DNA of 11,846 nt, taken from NCBI RefSeq assembly GCF_001553345.1, contig NZ_KQ960768.1, positions 197,652-209,497 of the forward strand. The letters run 5' to 3'. The notes below the pieces were generated by a model. That model was not told where the DNA came from, ran no database searches, and saw nothing but the letters and a program-made list of their open reading frames with translations. Below are positions 5,538-11,846 of the stretch, piece by piece. The position numbers were made by a program, and so were the translations under genes. How positions within the stretch are numbered: position 1 is the first letter of the stretch; each line of letters starts with the position of its first letter. This stretch comes from Veillonella sp. DNF00869. Lineage in GTDB: Bacteria > Bacillota > Negativicutes > Veillonellales > Veillonellaceae.

Positions 5538-6301
5538 AATTCATCTAGCTCTTTGAGAGTAAAATCCTCCCATTTGTTTCCACTCTGTTGGACCTTTTTT
5601 TCCACATAAGAAAATCGCCGTATAAACTTTGTATTTGTGCGGTGTAGTGCGTTTTCTCCGATTATTTTATACCATTTAAACAGATTTATCAAGGAAAAAA
5701 GTACATCTCCCCCCTCTTCTTCCGCTTTTTCTATATCTTTTTTGAATATTTCTCGCTTAAATTCATCTATTTCTTCATAAAACTTAGTCCACACCCCTTC
5801 TTCACTAGGCCAGTCGAACCCCACTTTACTTGCCTTCTCTTGTAATTTTTGAGCCCGCAATAAAGCTGGTAATCCTGGAGAAATTCCATCCAAAATAGAT
5901 GTGCGTTCATGCCCTTTTTCTTTTGCTTTCAATTCTTCCCAAGTTGCTAATGTATCTCCTACTGTTTCTCGGTCTGCACTTTGAAACACATGCGGATGTC
6001 GTCTCACCATTTTAGCGGTAATATCATTCACCACATCTTGCATGGTAAAATATCCATTTTCCTCTGCCACTCGTGCATGAAACACGATTTGCAACAATAA
6101 ATCTCCTAATTCTTCCCGTAAATGGTCCACATTCTTTTCATCAATGGCTTCTAATGTTTCATATACTTCTTCTAGCAAATATCTACGTAGTGAACTATGT
6201 GTTTGTAATTTATCCCAAGGACATCCATTAGGGCCTCGTAATTCAGCTAATACATCTACTAATGGATCCAATGTAAAGGAACTCGTTTCTTTTTGACTCA
6301 C
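5510..6301 (-). CDS. mazG: Nucleoside triphosphate pyrophosphohydrolase MazG
   Basis: This all-alpha NTP pyrophosphohydrolase hydrolyses (d)NTPs to the monophosphate and pyrophosphate as a housecleaning enzyme. The 263 residues hold two MazG modules. The first has GCPWD (26-30), EEVYE (44-48) and EELGD (63-67). The second has EEIDE (176-180) and EEGGD (195-199). Both keep the ExxE…ExxD magnesium-binding pattern. The length matches E. coli MazG, whereas Bacillus YabN carries an additional N-terminal tetrapyrrole-methylase-like domain that is absent here. The start is GTG at 6301-6299, overlapping the TGA stop of the flippase by 4 nt (GTGA), with AAAGGTGG just upstream. Translational coupling is therefore likely. 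Its place behind mfd and a YabM-type flippase matches Bacillus gene order. Confidence 0.93.
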   Translation of the reverse strand: MSQKETSSFTLDPLVDVLAELRGPNGCPWDKLQTHSSLRRYLLEEVYETLEAIDEKNVDHLREELGDLLLQIVFHARVAEENGYFTMQDVVNDITAKMVRRHPHVFQSADRETVGDTLATWEELKAKEKGHERTSILDGISPGLPALLRAQKLQEKASKVGFDWPSEEGVWTKFYEEIDEFKREIFKKDIEKAEEEGGDVLFSLINLFKWYKIIGENALHRTNTKFIRRFSYVEKKVQQSGNKWEDFTLKELDEFWEAAKVEL

Positions 6302-7842
6302 TTAGAACCACCTTTCTTCATGGCTTGTTTTGCCAAACCTGTAAACTCTTTCACCTGCATGGTTTTCGTTATACTTAGTGCTAATACATATAGTACAATT
6401 CCTAAAAGAATAGATAATGCTACACTCATGGTATTAGATAGGATAGTACTCATAAAATTATAAAACATCACTGTGCCACCACCCATGGCTAAGGAGGAGA
6501 ATAGAATTTTTCCAATTTCTAGGAAAGAAATAGTAAATGATGTACATCGATACAATATATACAAGTTTGCTACCGCAGCTATACCAAAATCTACATTAGT
6601 GGCCCACGCAGCCCCTTCTATCCCCCATTGCGGTGTTAAATAGAGATTTAATAAAATTTTTAATACTGCCCCTAAGAGTAACGTAAACATAGGAATCGCC
6701 GTACGTCCTAACCCCTGTAAGGCACCGGTTGTTACTTGTTGTACACCTAGTAGCCAAATGCTAGTGCTAAGAACAGCAATAGATCCACCTGCATTCGGCG
6801 TATCAAACATCATCTGAGAAATCGGTGTAGCCAATACACACAATCCTACAAAGGCAGGAATCGTTACGATATTCGTCATCCGTAGCGCGGTCTCCATGCG
6901 ATGATGGATTTCTTCTTTATCTCGGTCTCTATGCAGTCTAGATATGGCAGGTACTAAGCTAGTGGCTAAGGACATAGTCACTATAACAGGTAAGCTGATA
7001 AGAGAGGTCGCCATTCCTGTTAAATATCCAAATGCTGTTGTAGCCTCTTCTTTGCCATAACCAGATAGCATCAATTGTTGTGGTACTAGCCATAAATCAA
7101 TGGCTCCAATGAGAGGTATCATAATATTGGCTACGGCCACTGGAAAGGCTAGTGTCATTAAGTCTTTTATAATGGTCTTCGGTGATTCTAAAGGAAATAT
7201 TTGTCCTTCTAATTTAGATTCTCGACCATAATAATACAGTAACACCACTAATCCTAAGCCTACGCCAATGACAGAAGATAAGGCCGCACGACTAGAGGCT
7301 AATTCAATCCCCTGTGGTAAAAAGTAGATAGCTGCCCCCACCATCACTAGTACACGCCCTAACTGTTCACATACCTGTGATATACCAGTAGGCAACATAT
7401 TTTGAAATCCTTGAAAATAGCCTCGAAAACAAGCCAATAAAGAAACAATCCCAATGGCAGGTGCTACCGCTAATAACGCACCTTCTGCTCGGTTATCTGT
7501 AATCAATCCGATTTCGATAACATAAGGAATTGCAATATAAAAGGCTACACTTAGCAATACACCTAGCATCCCCATAGTAGTCAATGCTACCTTGAAAATA
7601 TGCCGAGCTCCTCTATAGTCCTCTTGTCCCACTTTGCGAGCAATCATAATAGAAAGAGCGACTGGTAATCCTGCTGCTCCAATACTGATAATTAGTTGAT
7701 ACAAAGAATAGGCCATTTGGTACAGACCCACCCCTTCGCCTCCTAAGATACGAGCTACAATGACTTTACTGACCGCCCCTATGACCTTCACCAATAACCC
7801 TGCTACGGTTAAGATCATAGCTCCTTTCATAAATCCTGTCAT
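6298..7842 (-). CDS. SpoVB/YabM-type polysaccharide or lipid-linked oligosaccharide flippase (MOP superfamily)
   Basis: This is a polytopic inner-membrane protein of 514 residues with about 14 hydrophobic segments and no soluble domain. The MOP/MATE-like layout of the polysaccharide-synthase (SpoVB) family is visible. It includes the N-terminal helix ending in the SKVIVARILGGEGVGLYQMA segment, the family motif RGYFQGFQNMLPT followed by SQVCEQLGRV, and GLGRTAIPM in the second half. Members flip undecaprenyl-linked sugars, either lipid II or capsule/teichoic precursors. MurJ-like lipid II export is possible but the substrate cannot be read off. I place the start at ATG 7842: it has AAAGGAGGG 5 nt upstream and lies 1 nt after the mfd stop. 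An ATG 36 nt further upstream lies inside mfd and lacks such a site. The end overlaps mazG by 4 nt. In Bacillus, yabM sits between spoVT and yabN downstream of mfd. Confidence 0.88.
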   Translation of the reverse strand: MTGFMKGAMILTVAGLLVKVIGAVSKVIVARILGGEGVGLYQMAYSLYQLIISIGAAGLPVALSIMIARKVGQEDYRGARHIFKVALTTMGMLGVLLSVAFYIAIPYVIEIGLITDNRAEGALLAVAPAIGIVSLLACFRGYFQGFQNMLPTGISQVCEQLGRVLVMVGAAIYFLPQGIELASSRAALSSVIGVGLGLVVLLYYYGRESKLEGQIFPLESPKTIIKDLMTLAFPVAVANIMIPLIGAIDLWLVPQQLMLSGYGKEEATTAFGYLTGMATSLISLPVIVTMSLATSLVPAISRLHRDRDKEEIHHRMETALRMTNIVTIPAFVGLCVLATPISQMMFDTPNAGGSIAVLSTSIWLLGVQQVTTGALQGLGRTAIPMFTLLLGAVLKILLNLYLTPQWGIEGAAWATNVDFGIAAVANLYILYRCTSFTISFLEIGKILFSSLAMGGGTVMFYNFMSTILSNTMSVALSILLGIVLYVLALSITKTMQVKEFTGLAKQAMKKGGSK

Positions 7843-7843
7843 A

Positions 7844-10800
7844 TTAGCCCTCCTTTGGAAGTTTTCGTTCAAATTCACTCAGTACTTGTTCTACTTGGCG
7901 GATTACATCGCCAGATTGTAATGTATAGGCCCATACAGTGGAGTTTGAGCCTCGATGTTTCATATGTTTCCATATATCTTCACTGATGGCACCCATATCC
8001 CAGTCTTCCATTTTAGACTCATCTTGCCAAGTAAAGAGAATATTCCCATCCTTGCGAATGACACTCTTCATACCTAAAGCACGAGCTCGTTCCTTAATCA
8101 TGGCCAATTTAATTAGACGTTCCACTGGTTTTGTAGGCGATCCAAACCGGTCAATTAATTCATCTACAAAATCGTCTAAACCAGCTTTTGTATCAATTTG
8201 TAGTAATCGTTGATACACAGAAATCTTTCGTGCCTCATCATGAATATAATCACTATCGATAAAGGCATCTATGCCTACATCCACCACTGGTGCTGGTAAT
8301 GGACGGTCTGGCATATCTTTTTTCTGGGATTTTGCAATCGCTTCTTCTAACATGGCGGCATACATAGCAAAGCCGACAGCTGCGATATTGCCATGTTGTT
8401 GCGCACCTAATAAGTTGCCTGCCCCTCGAATTTCCATGTCTCGCATAGCTAACTTAAATCCTGCGCCTAATTCGGTAAATTCCTGGATGGCCTTCAACCG
8501 TTTTTCGGCACTTTCATTTAACACCTTATCTGGGCGATACATAAAATACGCATACGCCCGTTGACTAGAACGCCCTACTCGTCCGCGCATTTGATACAAC
8601 TGTGACAAGCCCAAATGATCTGCATCAAAAATAATAATGGTATTGGCGTTTGGAATGTCTAAGCCCGTTTCAATAATACTAGTACATAAGAGTACATCAT
8701 ATTGTCCTTCTGTAAAATCCTGCATCACATGTTCCATCATGGTACCCGCCATTTGTCCATGAGCCACTGCAATGCGTAGGTCCGGCATAGCTCGCTGTAA
8801 CTGTTCTTCCATATGCGCAATAGACTGTACCTTATTGTACACAAAATATACCTGTCCACCTCGTTGTAGCTCACGACGAATAGCTTCCGTCACTACTTGC
8901 ATATCAAACTCTACAACATAGGTTTGCACTGGCAATCGTTCCATCGGTGGCGTATGGATGACACTCATTTCACGAACCCCTACCAAGGACATATGCAAGG
9001 TCCGTGGAATTGGCGTAGCGCTAAGGGTTAAAATATCAATATTAGTAGCCCATTGTTTCCACTTTTCTTTTTGTGCCACCCCAAATCGTTGTTCTTCATC
9101 TACCACTAATAAACCTAACTTTTGGAATTGAATTTTCTTACTTAATAACGCATGTGTGCCGATTAAGATATCTACCTGTCCATCTTGTACAGCCTTAATA
9201 ATATCCTTCTTTTCTTTCGCTGACCGGAATCGATTTAACACTTCTACGCGCACTCCAAATTGTGAGAATCGATACATGAATGTTTTAAAATGTTGCTCTG
9301 AAAGCACCGTTGTAGGTACTAACATAGCCACTTGCTTACCGCTCATAACAGCTTTAAACATAGCGCGCATAGCCACTTCTGTTTTACCGAATCCAACATC
9401 CCCACATAACAGTCGGTCCATAGGGCGTGGTAATTCCATCGACGCCTTAATCTCTTGAATCGCTTGTAATTGGTCATCGGTCTCTTCATACGGGAACTGG
9501 TCTTCAAACTCTCGTTGCCATGGTTGGTCTGGTAAAAATGCATAGCCCTCTATAAGTTCTCGTTTCGCATACAACTCCACTAAGGTATCTGCTAAATCAT
9601 CAATAGATTTTTGGGCTTTCGATTTTGTCTTAATCCATTCCTTACCACCCATTTTATGTAGTTTGGGCGTAACTCCTTCATTACCAATATATTTTTGTAA
9701 TTGATCCAAATGGTCTGCCGGTAAAAATAAACGATCTGTACCAGCGTAATCGATTTCAATATAATCTCGATGAATGCCTTCCGTCTCTATGGTCTTCAGT
9801 CCTCGATATTTACCAATACCATGGATGCTATGTACTACATAATCCCCAACGGTAATATCTGTAAAATATTTAATCTCCTGACCTTTATCTACTTTCTTAC
9901 GAAGTTTTTTCTTCTGAAAGCCAAAAATATTCCCTTCTGTGATGACCGTTAGATTTGAATGTGGTAATTCAAATCCCTCTGAAAGTATGCCCTCCACAAT
10001 AAGAACTGCAGGTGCTGTCCATTCCCATGTATCTCGATACACATAGGATATCTTATTTTCAAGTAACGCACTTTCTATTGCTTCACGGCGTTGCTGATTG
10101 TGTAACACCAATACGATTTGTCTATTCAAGGATGCATTAAACTTAATATCATCCATAAGCATAGGAATTTGACGTTCATAGGAGGCAATAGATTTTCCCA
10201 TCATGCCGATGGTCTCTACCTTCCCCCATCCTGCAGAGCGTTGCATCATACTGAATAAAATAGTGGTATACGCCTGAGAAGATGCCTTCCAATCCTTCCA
10301 ACGCAGATATAACTCTTCATTCGACGCATCTTCTTTATGAACTTTACCTAACGCTTCTTCTAACCGTTTTGGCTCATCTAAAATTAATACGCCACTACTT
10401 AAATAAGAGAGTATAGAGCAAGTTTCCTCATCATTATCCGCGTGTATAGGTAAGACCATACATTCCGAAGCTTCCCCCATAGAGCGTTGCGTATCCACAT
10501 TGAACTGACGCATAGTATCAATCGTATCGCCAAAAAATTCAAGACGAAAAGGAAATTCACTTTGAATAGGAAATACATCTAAAATATCTCCACGCACGCT
10601 AAAATGACCACGATATTCCACCTGGTCCACTCGTTCATATCCAATTTGTACTAATTTTTCTAACAGGATTTGCTGATCTATGTCTTCCTCTACCTGAAGC
10701 GTTAACATATGATCTAACACGGTACAAGGTTCGCCTACAAATTGACTAGCTTCTTCTATGGTAGCTAATACAATCACTGGTTTACCCAAAGCTAGATTCC

Positions 10801-11125
10801 CTAAGGTCTCCATCCGTTTTGCCTGTGTATCTAAACTTTTTGCCGTCCATTGTGAAAGAGATCGATCCACAATAGGATAAGATAATACTTTAGCATCTGG
10901 TAATAGACATTGTATATCCCTTTCCCACAGCTCTTTATGGGTTTTATCATGGGTCACAATGAGGGTTGGTCTTTGCTCACCTTCTAATGTAGCTTGACTA
11001 TACAGAAAAGATTTCTGTGATCCTCCTAATCCATAGATTTGGGTAGCTCCTTTTTTATAAAAAGAGTCTACAATATCCTTCATAGTCCCTTTTATATCTA
11101 ATATAGGCTTATATGTCATCGACAT
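7844..11125 (-). CDS. mfd: Transcription-repair coupling factor Mfd
   Basis: This ATP-dependent translocase displaces RNA polymerase stalled at DNA lesions and recruits UvrA for nucleotide excision repair. The 1093 residues are slightly shorter than E. coli Mfd (about 1150). N-terminal UvrB-like modules (about 28-230) have a degenerate Walker A (GLGGSQKS, 32-39) and RGDILDVFP (178-186). The RNA-polymerase interaction domain (about 422-480) opens with [17 protein letters not shown]. The RecG-like motor has Walker A GDVGFGKT (575-582), DEEQ (676-679), SATPIPRT (702-709), [13 protein letters not shown] (815-827) and motif [11 protein letters not shown] (845-853). The TRCF C-terminal domain follows (about 940-1085). 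It appears complete. ATG 11125 has AAAGGA at good spacing; an ATG two codons later is a weaker alternative. It leads the mfd-flippase-mazG unit. A hairpin terminator lies 22 nt upstream and no clear promoter lies between. Confidence 0.97.
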   Translation of the reverse strand: MSMTYKPILDIKGTMKDIVDSFYKKGATQIYGLGGSQKSFLYSQATLEGEQRPTLIVTHDKTHKELWERDIQCLLPDAKVLSYPIVDRSLSQWTAKSLDTQAKRMETLGNLALGKPVIVLATIEEASQFVGEPCTVLDHMLTLQVEEDIDQQILLEKLVQIGYERVDQVEYRGHFSVRGDILDVFPIQSEFPFRLEFFGDTIDTMRQFNVDTQRSMGEASECMVLPIHADNDEETCSILSYLSSGVLILDEPKRLEEALGKVHKEDASNEELYLRWKDWKASSQAYTTILFSMMQRSAGWGKVETIGMMGKSIASYERQIPMLMDDIKFNASLNRQIVLVLHNQQRREAIESALLENKISYVYRDTWEWTAPAVLIVEGILSEGFELPHSNLTVITEGNIFGFQKKKLRKKVDKGQEIKYFTDITVGDYVVHSIHGIGKYRGLKTIETEGIHRDYIEIDYAGTDRLFLPADHLDQLQKYIGNEGVTPKLHKMGGKEWIKTKSKAQKSIDDLADTLVELYAKRELIEGYAFLPDQPWQREFEDQFPYEETDDQLQAIQEIKASMELPRPMDRLLCGDVGFGKTEVAMRAMFKAVMSGKQVAMLVPTTVLSEQHFKTFMYRFSQFGVRVEVLNRFRSAKEKKDIIKAVQDGQVDILIGTHALLSKKIQFQKLGLLVVDEEQRFGVAQKEKWKQWATNIDILTLSATPIPRTLHMSLVGVREMSVIHTPPMERLPVQTYVVEFDMQVVTEAIRRELQRGGQVYFVYNKVQSIAHMEEQLQRAMPDLRIAVAHGQMAGTMMEHVMQDFTEGQYDVLLCTSIIETGLDIPNANTIIIFDADHLGLSQLYQMRGRVGRSSQRAYAYFMYRPDKVLNESAEKRLKAIQEFTELGAGFKLAMRDMEIRGAGNLLGAQQHGNIAAVGFAMYAAMLEEAIAKSQKKDMPDRPLPAPVVDVGIDAFIDSDYIHDEARKISVYQRLLQIDTKAGLDDFVDELIDRFGSPTKPVERLIKLAMIKERARALGMKSVIRKDGNILFTWQDESKMEDWDMGAISEDIWKHMKHRGSNSTVWAYTLQSGDVIRQVEQVLSEFERKLPKEG
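7848..7856 (-). promoter_or_regulatory. Ribosome binding site deciding the flippase start
   Basis: AAAGGAGGG lies within the last codons of mfd, 5 nt before ATG 7842. It supports the 514-residue protein over the 526-residue version starting at 7878 and implies mfd-flippase coupling. Confidence 0.85.
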
Positions 11126-11146
11126 ATAGTATTTCCTTTCTTATAT

Positions 11147-11174
11147 GAAAAAGAGCTATAGTTATCTATAGCCC
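11147..11174 (-). terminator. Hairpin with T-run between the small membrane protein gene and mfd
   Basis: GGGCTATAG, ATAA loop, CTATAGCTC form a 9-bp stem with one G·U pair, followed by TTTTTC on the minus strand. It lies 6 nt after the stop of the 60-codon gene and only 22 nt before the mfd start, so it may act as a partial terminator or attenuator. Confidence 0.7.
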
Positions 11175-11180
11175 CTGTGA

Positions 11181-11363
11181 TTATTCTAGGTTTTCTTTAA
11201 TCGCCGTATTCGTGGACTCTTCAATATAATGAAGGGCTGCATAAATTAAATATGCACCTACAGTAAGACCGAAGAAAAAGGCTTTGAATATTTCTTTGTT
11301 CCAACGAGTTTCACGTAAACCAGAAACCGCAGATGCTAAAAAGCTTAAGTCTGTAACTTTCAT
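11181..11363 (-). CDS. Small single-pass membrane protein, hypothetical
   Basis: This protein has 60 residues with one hydrophobic segment (about 26-46, FKAFFFGLTVGAYLIYAALHY). It is flanked by a polar N-terminal part containing RETRWNKE and an acidic C-terminal tail (IEESTNTAIKENLE). There is no cleavable signal peptide. By the positive-inside rule the N-terminal half should face the cytoplasm. The reading frame is supported by a consensus AAGGAGG site before ATG 11363, an exact TATAAT upstream and a hairpin with T-run after its stop. I do not recognise the family. It lies between a tRNA operon and mfd, which does not point to a role. Confidence 0.65.
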   Translation of the reverse strand: MKVTDLSFLASAVSGLRETRWNKEIFKAFFFGLTVGAYLIYAALHYIEESTNTAIKENLE

Positions 11364-11390
11364 AGCAACCTCCTTGTATCAACACTTAAA

Positions 11391-11396
11391 ATTATA
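11391..11396 (-). promoter_or_regulatory. -10 box of the small membrane protein gene
   Basis: An exact TATAAT on the minus strand about 28 nt before the ATG. The -35 region falls in the T-run of the tRNA terminator (TTTTTG at 17 nt) and is a poor match, so the promoter may be weak or activated. Confidence 0.45.
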
Positions 11397-11414
11397 TTCT
11401 TACACTAGATATAC

Positions 11415-11441
11415 AAAAAAAGCGAATATAACTATTCGCTT
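11415..11441 (-). terminator. Intrinsic terminator of the tRNA operon
   Basis: AAGCGAATA, GTTA loop, TATTCGCTT form a perfect 9-bp stem followed by a run of T on the minus strand. It begins 12 nt after the tRNA-Leu CCA. Confidence 0.9.
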
Positions 11442-11452
11442 ATCTTTAAAAT

Positions 11453-11536
11453 TGGTGCGGGAGAAGGGACTTGAACCCCCACGCCAATGGCGCCAGATCC
11501 TAAGTCTGGTGCGTCTGCCAATTCCGCCACTCCCGC
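11453..11536 (-). tRNA. tRNA-Leu (anticodon UAG)
   Basis: An 84-nt class II tRNA with the CCA end encoded. The acceptor GCGGGAG pairs with CTCCCGC. The anticodon loop CTTAGGA lies in the stem CCAGA/TCTGG and gives UAG, reading CUA and other CUN codons. The long variable arm (CGCCATTGGCG) and the T-loop GTTCAAGTC fit tRNA-Leu. It is the last gene of the Trp-Arg-Leu unit. Confidence 0.96.
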
Positions 11537-11542
11537 ATAAGA

Positions 11543-11619
11543 TGGTGACCCAGGAGGGATTCGAACCCCCGACCTTTTGATTCGTAGTCAAACACTCTAT
11601 CCAGCTGAGCTACTGAGTC
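11543..11619 (-). tRNA. tRNA-Arg (anticodon ACG)
   Basis: 77 nt including encoded CCA. The acceptor GACTCAG pairs with CTGGGTC (one T·G). The D arm is GCTC…GAGT, and the anticodon loop CTACGAA in the stem TTTGA/TCAAA gives ACG. The first anticodon base is expected to be converted to inosine by TadA to read CGU, CGC and CGA. It lies 6 nt upstream of tRNA-Leu. Confidence 0.96.
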
Positions 11620-11633
11620 ATATGTAATTTAGT

Positions 11634-11709
11634 TGGCAGGGGCAGTAGGACTTGAACCCACAACCAACGGTTTTGGAGACCGCTACTCTACCAATTGAGC
11701 TATACCCCT
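11634..11709 (-). tRNA. tRNA-Trp (anticodon CCA)
   Basis: 76 nt with encoded CCA. The acceptor AGGGGTA pairs with TGCCCCT, and the discriminator is G, as is usual for bacterial tRNA-Trp. The anticodon loop CTCCAAA in the stem GCGGT/ACCGT gives CCA. It is the first gene of the tRNA unit. Confidence 0.96.
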
Positions 11710-11726
11710 ATCTTTACGACTTACTC

Positions 11727-11755
11727 AGTATAACGTAAAGTTGATACTTTGTCAA
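11727..11755 (-). promoter_or_regulatory. Promoter of the tRNA Trp-Arg-Leu operon
   Basis: Perfect TTGACA, exactly 17 nt, TATACT (5/6) on the minus strand. The -10 box ends 17 nt before tRNA-Trp, so a short 5' leader of about 10 nt would be removed by RNase P. This shows the tRNAs can be transcribed independently of the rRNA operon on the right. Confidence 0.88.
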
Positions 11756-11781
11756 GTGATTCTTGTAGCAGAACCAAGTTT

Positions 11782-11814
11782 TTAGCTGGGCTAGCAGATG
11801 CTAGCCCCCGCTAA
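11782..11814 (-). other. GC-rich hairpin downstream of 5S rRNA
   Basis: On the minus strand GGGCTAGCA and TGCTAGCCC form a perfect 9-bp stem with a 2-nt loop. It is extended by TTAGC/GCTAA across a small internal loop. No T-run follows (AAACTTGG instead), so it is either an rRNA terminator without a U-tract or a processing or stability element for the 5S 3' end. Confidence 0.6.
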
Positions 11815-11820
11815 GTTTAA

Positions 11821-11846
11821 TCAGCAACTTCCTATCCTCCCAGGCC
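11821..11846 (-). rRNA. rrf: 5S rRNA, 3' end only
   Basis: The last 26 bases read GGCCTGGGAGGATAGGAAGT and TGCTGA on the minus strand. This matches the conserved 5S 3' portion (…GGGAGAGTAGGACGTTGCC… in relatives), including the loop E and helix IV region and the end of helix I. The 5' strand that would pair with it lies outside the window, so the exact end is approximate. Confidence 0.65.

Noticed and set aside
7843..7878. A start for the flippase 12 codons upstream, inside mfd
   Set aside because: No good SD precedes it. ATG 7842 has AAAGGAGGG 5 nt upstream, and the protein from there begins directly with the family's first membrane helix.
11284..11591. Open frames across the tRNA-Leu and tRNA-Arg genes on both strands
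   Set aside because: They translate structural tRNA sequence and are the well-known false proteins created by tRNA genes.
1..11846. Search for CRISPR repeats, insertion sequences, integrases, restriction-modification or phage genes
   Set aside because: I saw no regularly spaced repeats, transposase or integrase motifs, or other defence genes. The only accessory-type locus is hicAB.

Overview
The window most likely comes from a Negativicutes bacterium (a diderm Firmicute), with Veillonella or a close relative the best guess. The evidence is an SLH-domain outer-membrane porin fragment of the OmpM type at the left edge, low-GC Firmicute-style Shine-Dalgarno sites (AAGGAGG/AAAGGAGGG), and an mfd-flippase-mazG gene order resembling that of Bacillus. 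The genus is an inference; the phylum-level placement is firmer. Almost everything is on the minus strand, so the window is described below from right to left in transcription order.

Right end (11453-11846): the 3' tail of a 5S rRNA, a strong GC-rich hairpin, then a tRNA operon (Trp-CCA, Arg-ACG, Leu-UAG) with its own consensus promoter (TTGACA-17-TATACT) and its own intrinsic terminator. Next comes a 60-residue single-pass membrane protein of unknown function. A hairpin with a T-run lies between it and mfd.

Housekeeping cluster (5139-11125): mfd (transcription-repair coupling factor), a SpoVB/YabM-type polysaccharide or lipid-linked flippase, mazG (NTP pyrophosphohydrolase) and hup (HU). 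The first three are packed with a 1-nt gap and a 4-nt overlap, indicating one operon. hup follows 47 nt later and ends in a large two-part hairpin terminator. The order mirrors Bacillus mfd-spoVT-yabM-yabN, without spoVT and with a MazG that lacks the methylase half of YabN. A monocistronic-looking GT28 glycosyltransferase (MGDG synthase/UgtP-like) follows at 3809-4927.

Left-centre (509-3689): a divergent locus. On the minus strand a near-consensus promoter drives hicA-hicB (type II toxin-antitoxin) and then, 6 nt after hicB, a Uup-like ABC-F ATPase ending at a clear terminator. On the plus strand, from a promoter whose -35 box lies 13 bp from the hicA -35 box, runs a very acidic 119-residue protein that I do not recognise. 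The hicA promoter spacer contains a 12-bp perfect palindrome suited to autoregulation by HicB.

Left end (1-468): a porin (OmpM-type) reading frame that begins in the middle of the SLH domain with no start codon. It follows an AT-rich stretch that carries a plausible promoter and an SD-ATG mini-frame out of register with the porin frame. It looks like a 5'-truncated copy or recombination remnant.

I see no CRISPR array, insertion sequence, integrase or convincing novel defence system. The most unusual parts are the hicAB/ABC-F/acidic-protein arrangement, the truncated porin and the hairpin just ahead of mfd.
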